DNA of 21,225 bases from CALRGL01 sp964374035 (GTDB lineage Bacteria; Patescibacteriota; Patescibacteriia; UBA9934; GWF2-40-263). Below, piece by piece: positions 20,792-21,225 of the stretch. A program made the translations under genes and the position numbers. The notes below the pieces were generated by a model that was not told the origin of the DNA, did no database searches, and saw only the letters and a program-made list of their open reading frames with translations. The stretch spans positions 1 to 21,225 of the forward strand of contig CAYJWY010000020.1 of NCBI GenBank assembly GCA_964374035.1, given 5' to 3'. How positions within the stretch are numbered: position 1 is the first letter of the stretch; the number at the start of each line of letters is the position of its first letter.

Positions 20792-20826
20792 AAAGGGCGG
20801 TGTTCCGGACGACATCTTGCGCAATT

Positions 20827-20948
20827 CGACGACGACCCGAACTTGCTCGCGGCCCATCGCAACGACGATGGTCGTTGGCTCAACGCCTACAACGACCAGC
20901 CTGACAACAGGTGGAATCGCAACAACGGCTTCGCGTTCGTCTCCCCGC
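20827..20948 (+). other. DGR template repeat (TR)
   Basis: It is noncoding but reads in frame as an Asn/Asp-rich version of the target end (WLNAY, RWNRNNGFAFVSP), with AAC and AAT codons at the variable sites, the classic template design. At the 3' border 20949 is T where VR2 has G, a non-adenine difference that marks the TR-type end of the homing sequence. Its RNA would be the substrate of the DGR reverse transcriptase. Confidence 0.97.
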
Positions 20949-20956
20949 TAGTTTCC

Positions 20957-21225
20957 TCATTTCTCTCCCGCATCGTTGTTGGGAGAGTTTTGTTTTAGGA
21001 GTTGACCATGCCATCCACCCAGCATTCTTCCGACTTCGTCCAATGGTTCAGATAGTGCGATGTAACGATGTTCTTCGAGTGAATTTGTTTCCCAGAGAAT
21101 AAGCAGGAAAATTTTGAGCGTGTCACATTTTCGAATGGCTACTTTTACGTAGGGGAGTTTTTCTGATGGCTTCAGAAACGCGGCCGTTGCAATCATTTCG
21201 ATCGCCTCCACAAACAAGTCGTCGA
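20957..21225 (-). CDS. avd: DGR accessory protein Avd (four-helix bundle), N-terminus beyond the window
   Basis: The last 89 residues are visible. The pattern FVEAIEMIATAAFLKPSEKL, then a helix with KCDTLKIFLLILWE, ALSEPLDEVGRMLGGW and QLLKQ matches the four-helix-bundle bAvd family (related to S23 rRNA intervening-sequence proteins) that forms a pentamer and binds the DGR reverse transcriptase and template RNA. About 25-30 residues are missing at the N-terminus compared with the usual 110-125. It is convergent with the template repeat, with eight bases between its stop and the TR end. The reverse transcriptase gene is expected near it, outside the window. Confidence 0.88.
   Translation of the reverse strand, partial: DDLFVEAIEMIATAAFLKPSEKLPYVKVAIRKCDTLKIFLLILWETNSLEEHRYIALSEPLDEVGRMLGGWHGQLLKQNSPNNDAGEK
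20963..20996 (+). terminator. Terminator just past the template repeat, inside the avd 3' end
   Basis: CTCTCCC (20963-20969) pairs with GGGAGAG (20981-20987), followed by TTTTGTTTT on the plus strand. It starts 15 bases after the TR and would end the template RNA. It lies within the antisense avd coding sequence. Confidence 0.75.

Noticed and set aside
20827..20948. The template repeat as a protein-coding fragment or pseudogene of the target
   Set aside because: It has no start or ribosome-binding site, and all differences from the gene fall on its adenines, which decay of a pseudogene would not produce.

Overview
The window looks like a chromosomal stretch from an uncultivated bacterium, most likely a Patescibacteria (CPR) lineage. 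This is inference, from the compact genes, the style of the RpmH and YidD proteins, the short repetitive words between genes, and a diversity-generating retroelement (DGR) of the kind common in that group. TGA is used as a stop. Two runs of N (737-746 and 7183-7282) show that this is a scaffolded assembly.

Layout. Positions 1-3140 hold a small lipoprotein-like gene and a 700-residue membrane protein of unknown function, both on the minus strand and GC-rich by eye. Positions 3149-7774 hold a minus-strand iron-sulfur block: a VIT-type iron transporter (cut by the gap), cysteine desulfurase IscS, an IscU/NifU-type scaffold, a small NifU C-terminal (Nfu) protein, a [3Fe-4S]-type ferredoxin and an FAD/NAD(P)H oxidoreductase. 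Positions 7800-8317 hold an AbrB-antitoxin/RelE-toxin pair with a candidate operator. A tRNA-Cys lies at 8607-8681. It is followed by a coiled-coil protein, a small coiled-coil protein, a secreted 3D-domain protein and a class A penicillin-binding protein. Positions 14196-17980 are the classical replication-origin neighbourhood: dnaN and dnaA on the minus strand, then rpmH, rnpA and yidD divergent on the plus strand, with DnaA-box-like sites in the gaps.

The special system is at 17994-21225. Two DGR target genes (18154-18606 and 19821-20483) begin with the same perfect 175-bp cassette, which carries a terminator arm, a consensus promoter, a structured leader, a Shine-Dalgarno site and the first five codons (MSDLM). 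Their bodies are unrelated. The second target ends in a variable repeat (VR, 20351-20472) that matches a template repeat (TR, 20827-20948) over 122 bp. It differs at 13 positions, all of them adenines in the TR, which is the signature of adenine-directed mutagenic retrohoming. A partial Avd accessory gene runs off the right edge on the minus strand. The reverse transcriptase must lie outside the window.

The first target ends in a different, Trp/Tyr-rich DGR-type variable segment whose template is not in the window. Both targets are followed by a terminator and a related noncoding segment that leads into the TR in the second copy but lacks a TR in the first. The first unit therefore looks like an older or incomplete DGR unit. 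A small ORF plus a nucleotidyltransferase now separates the two units.
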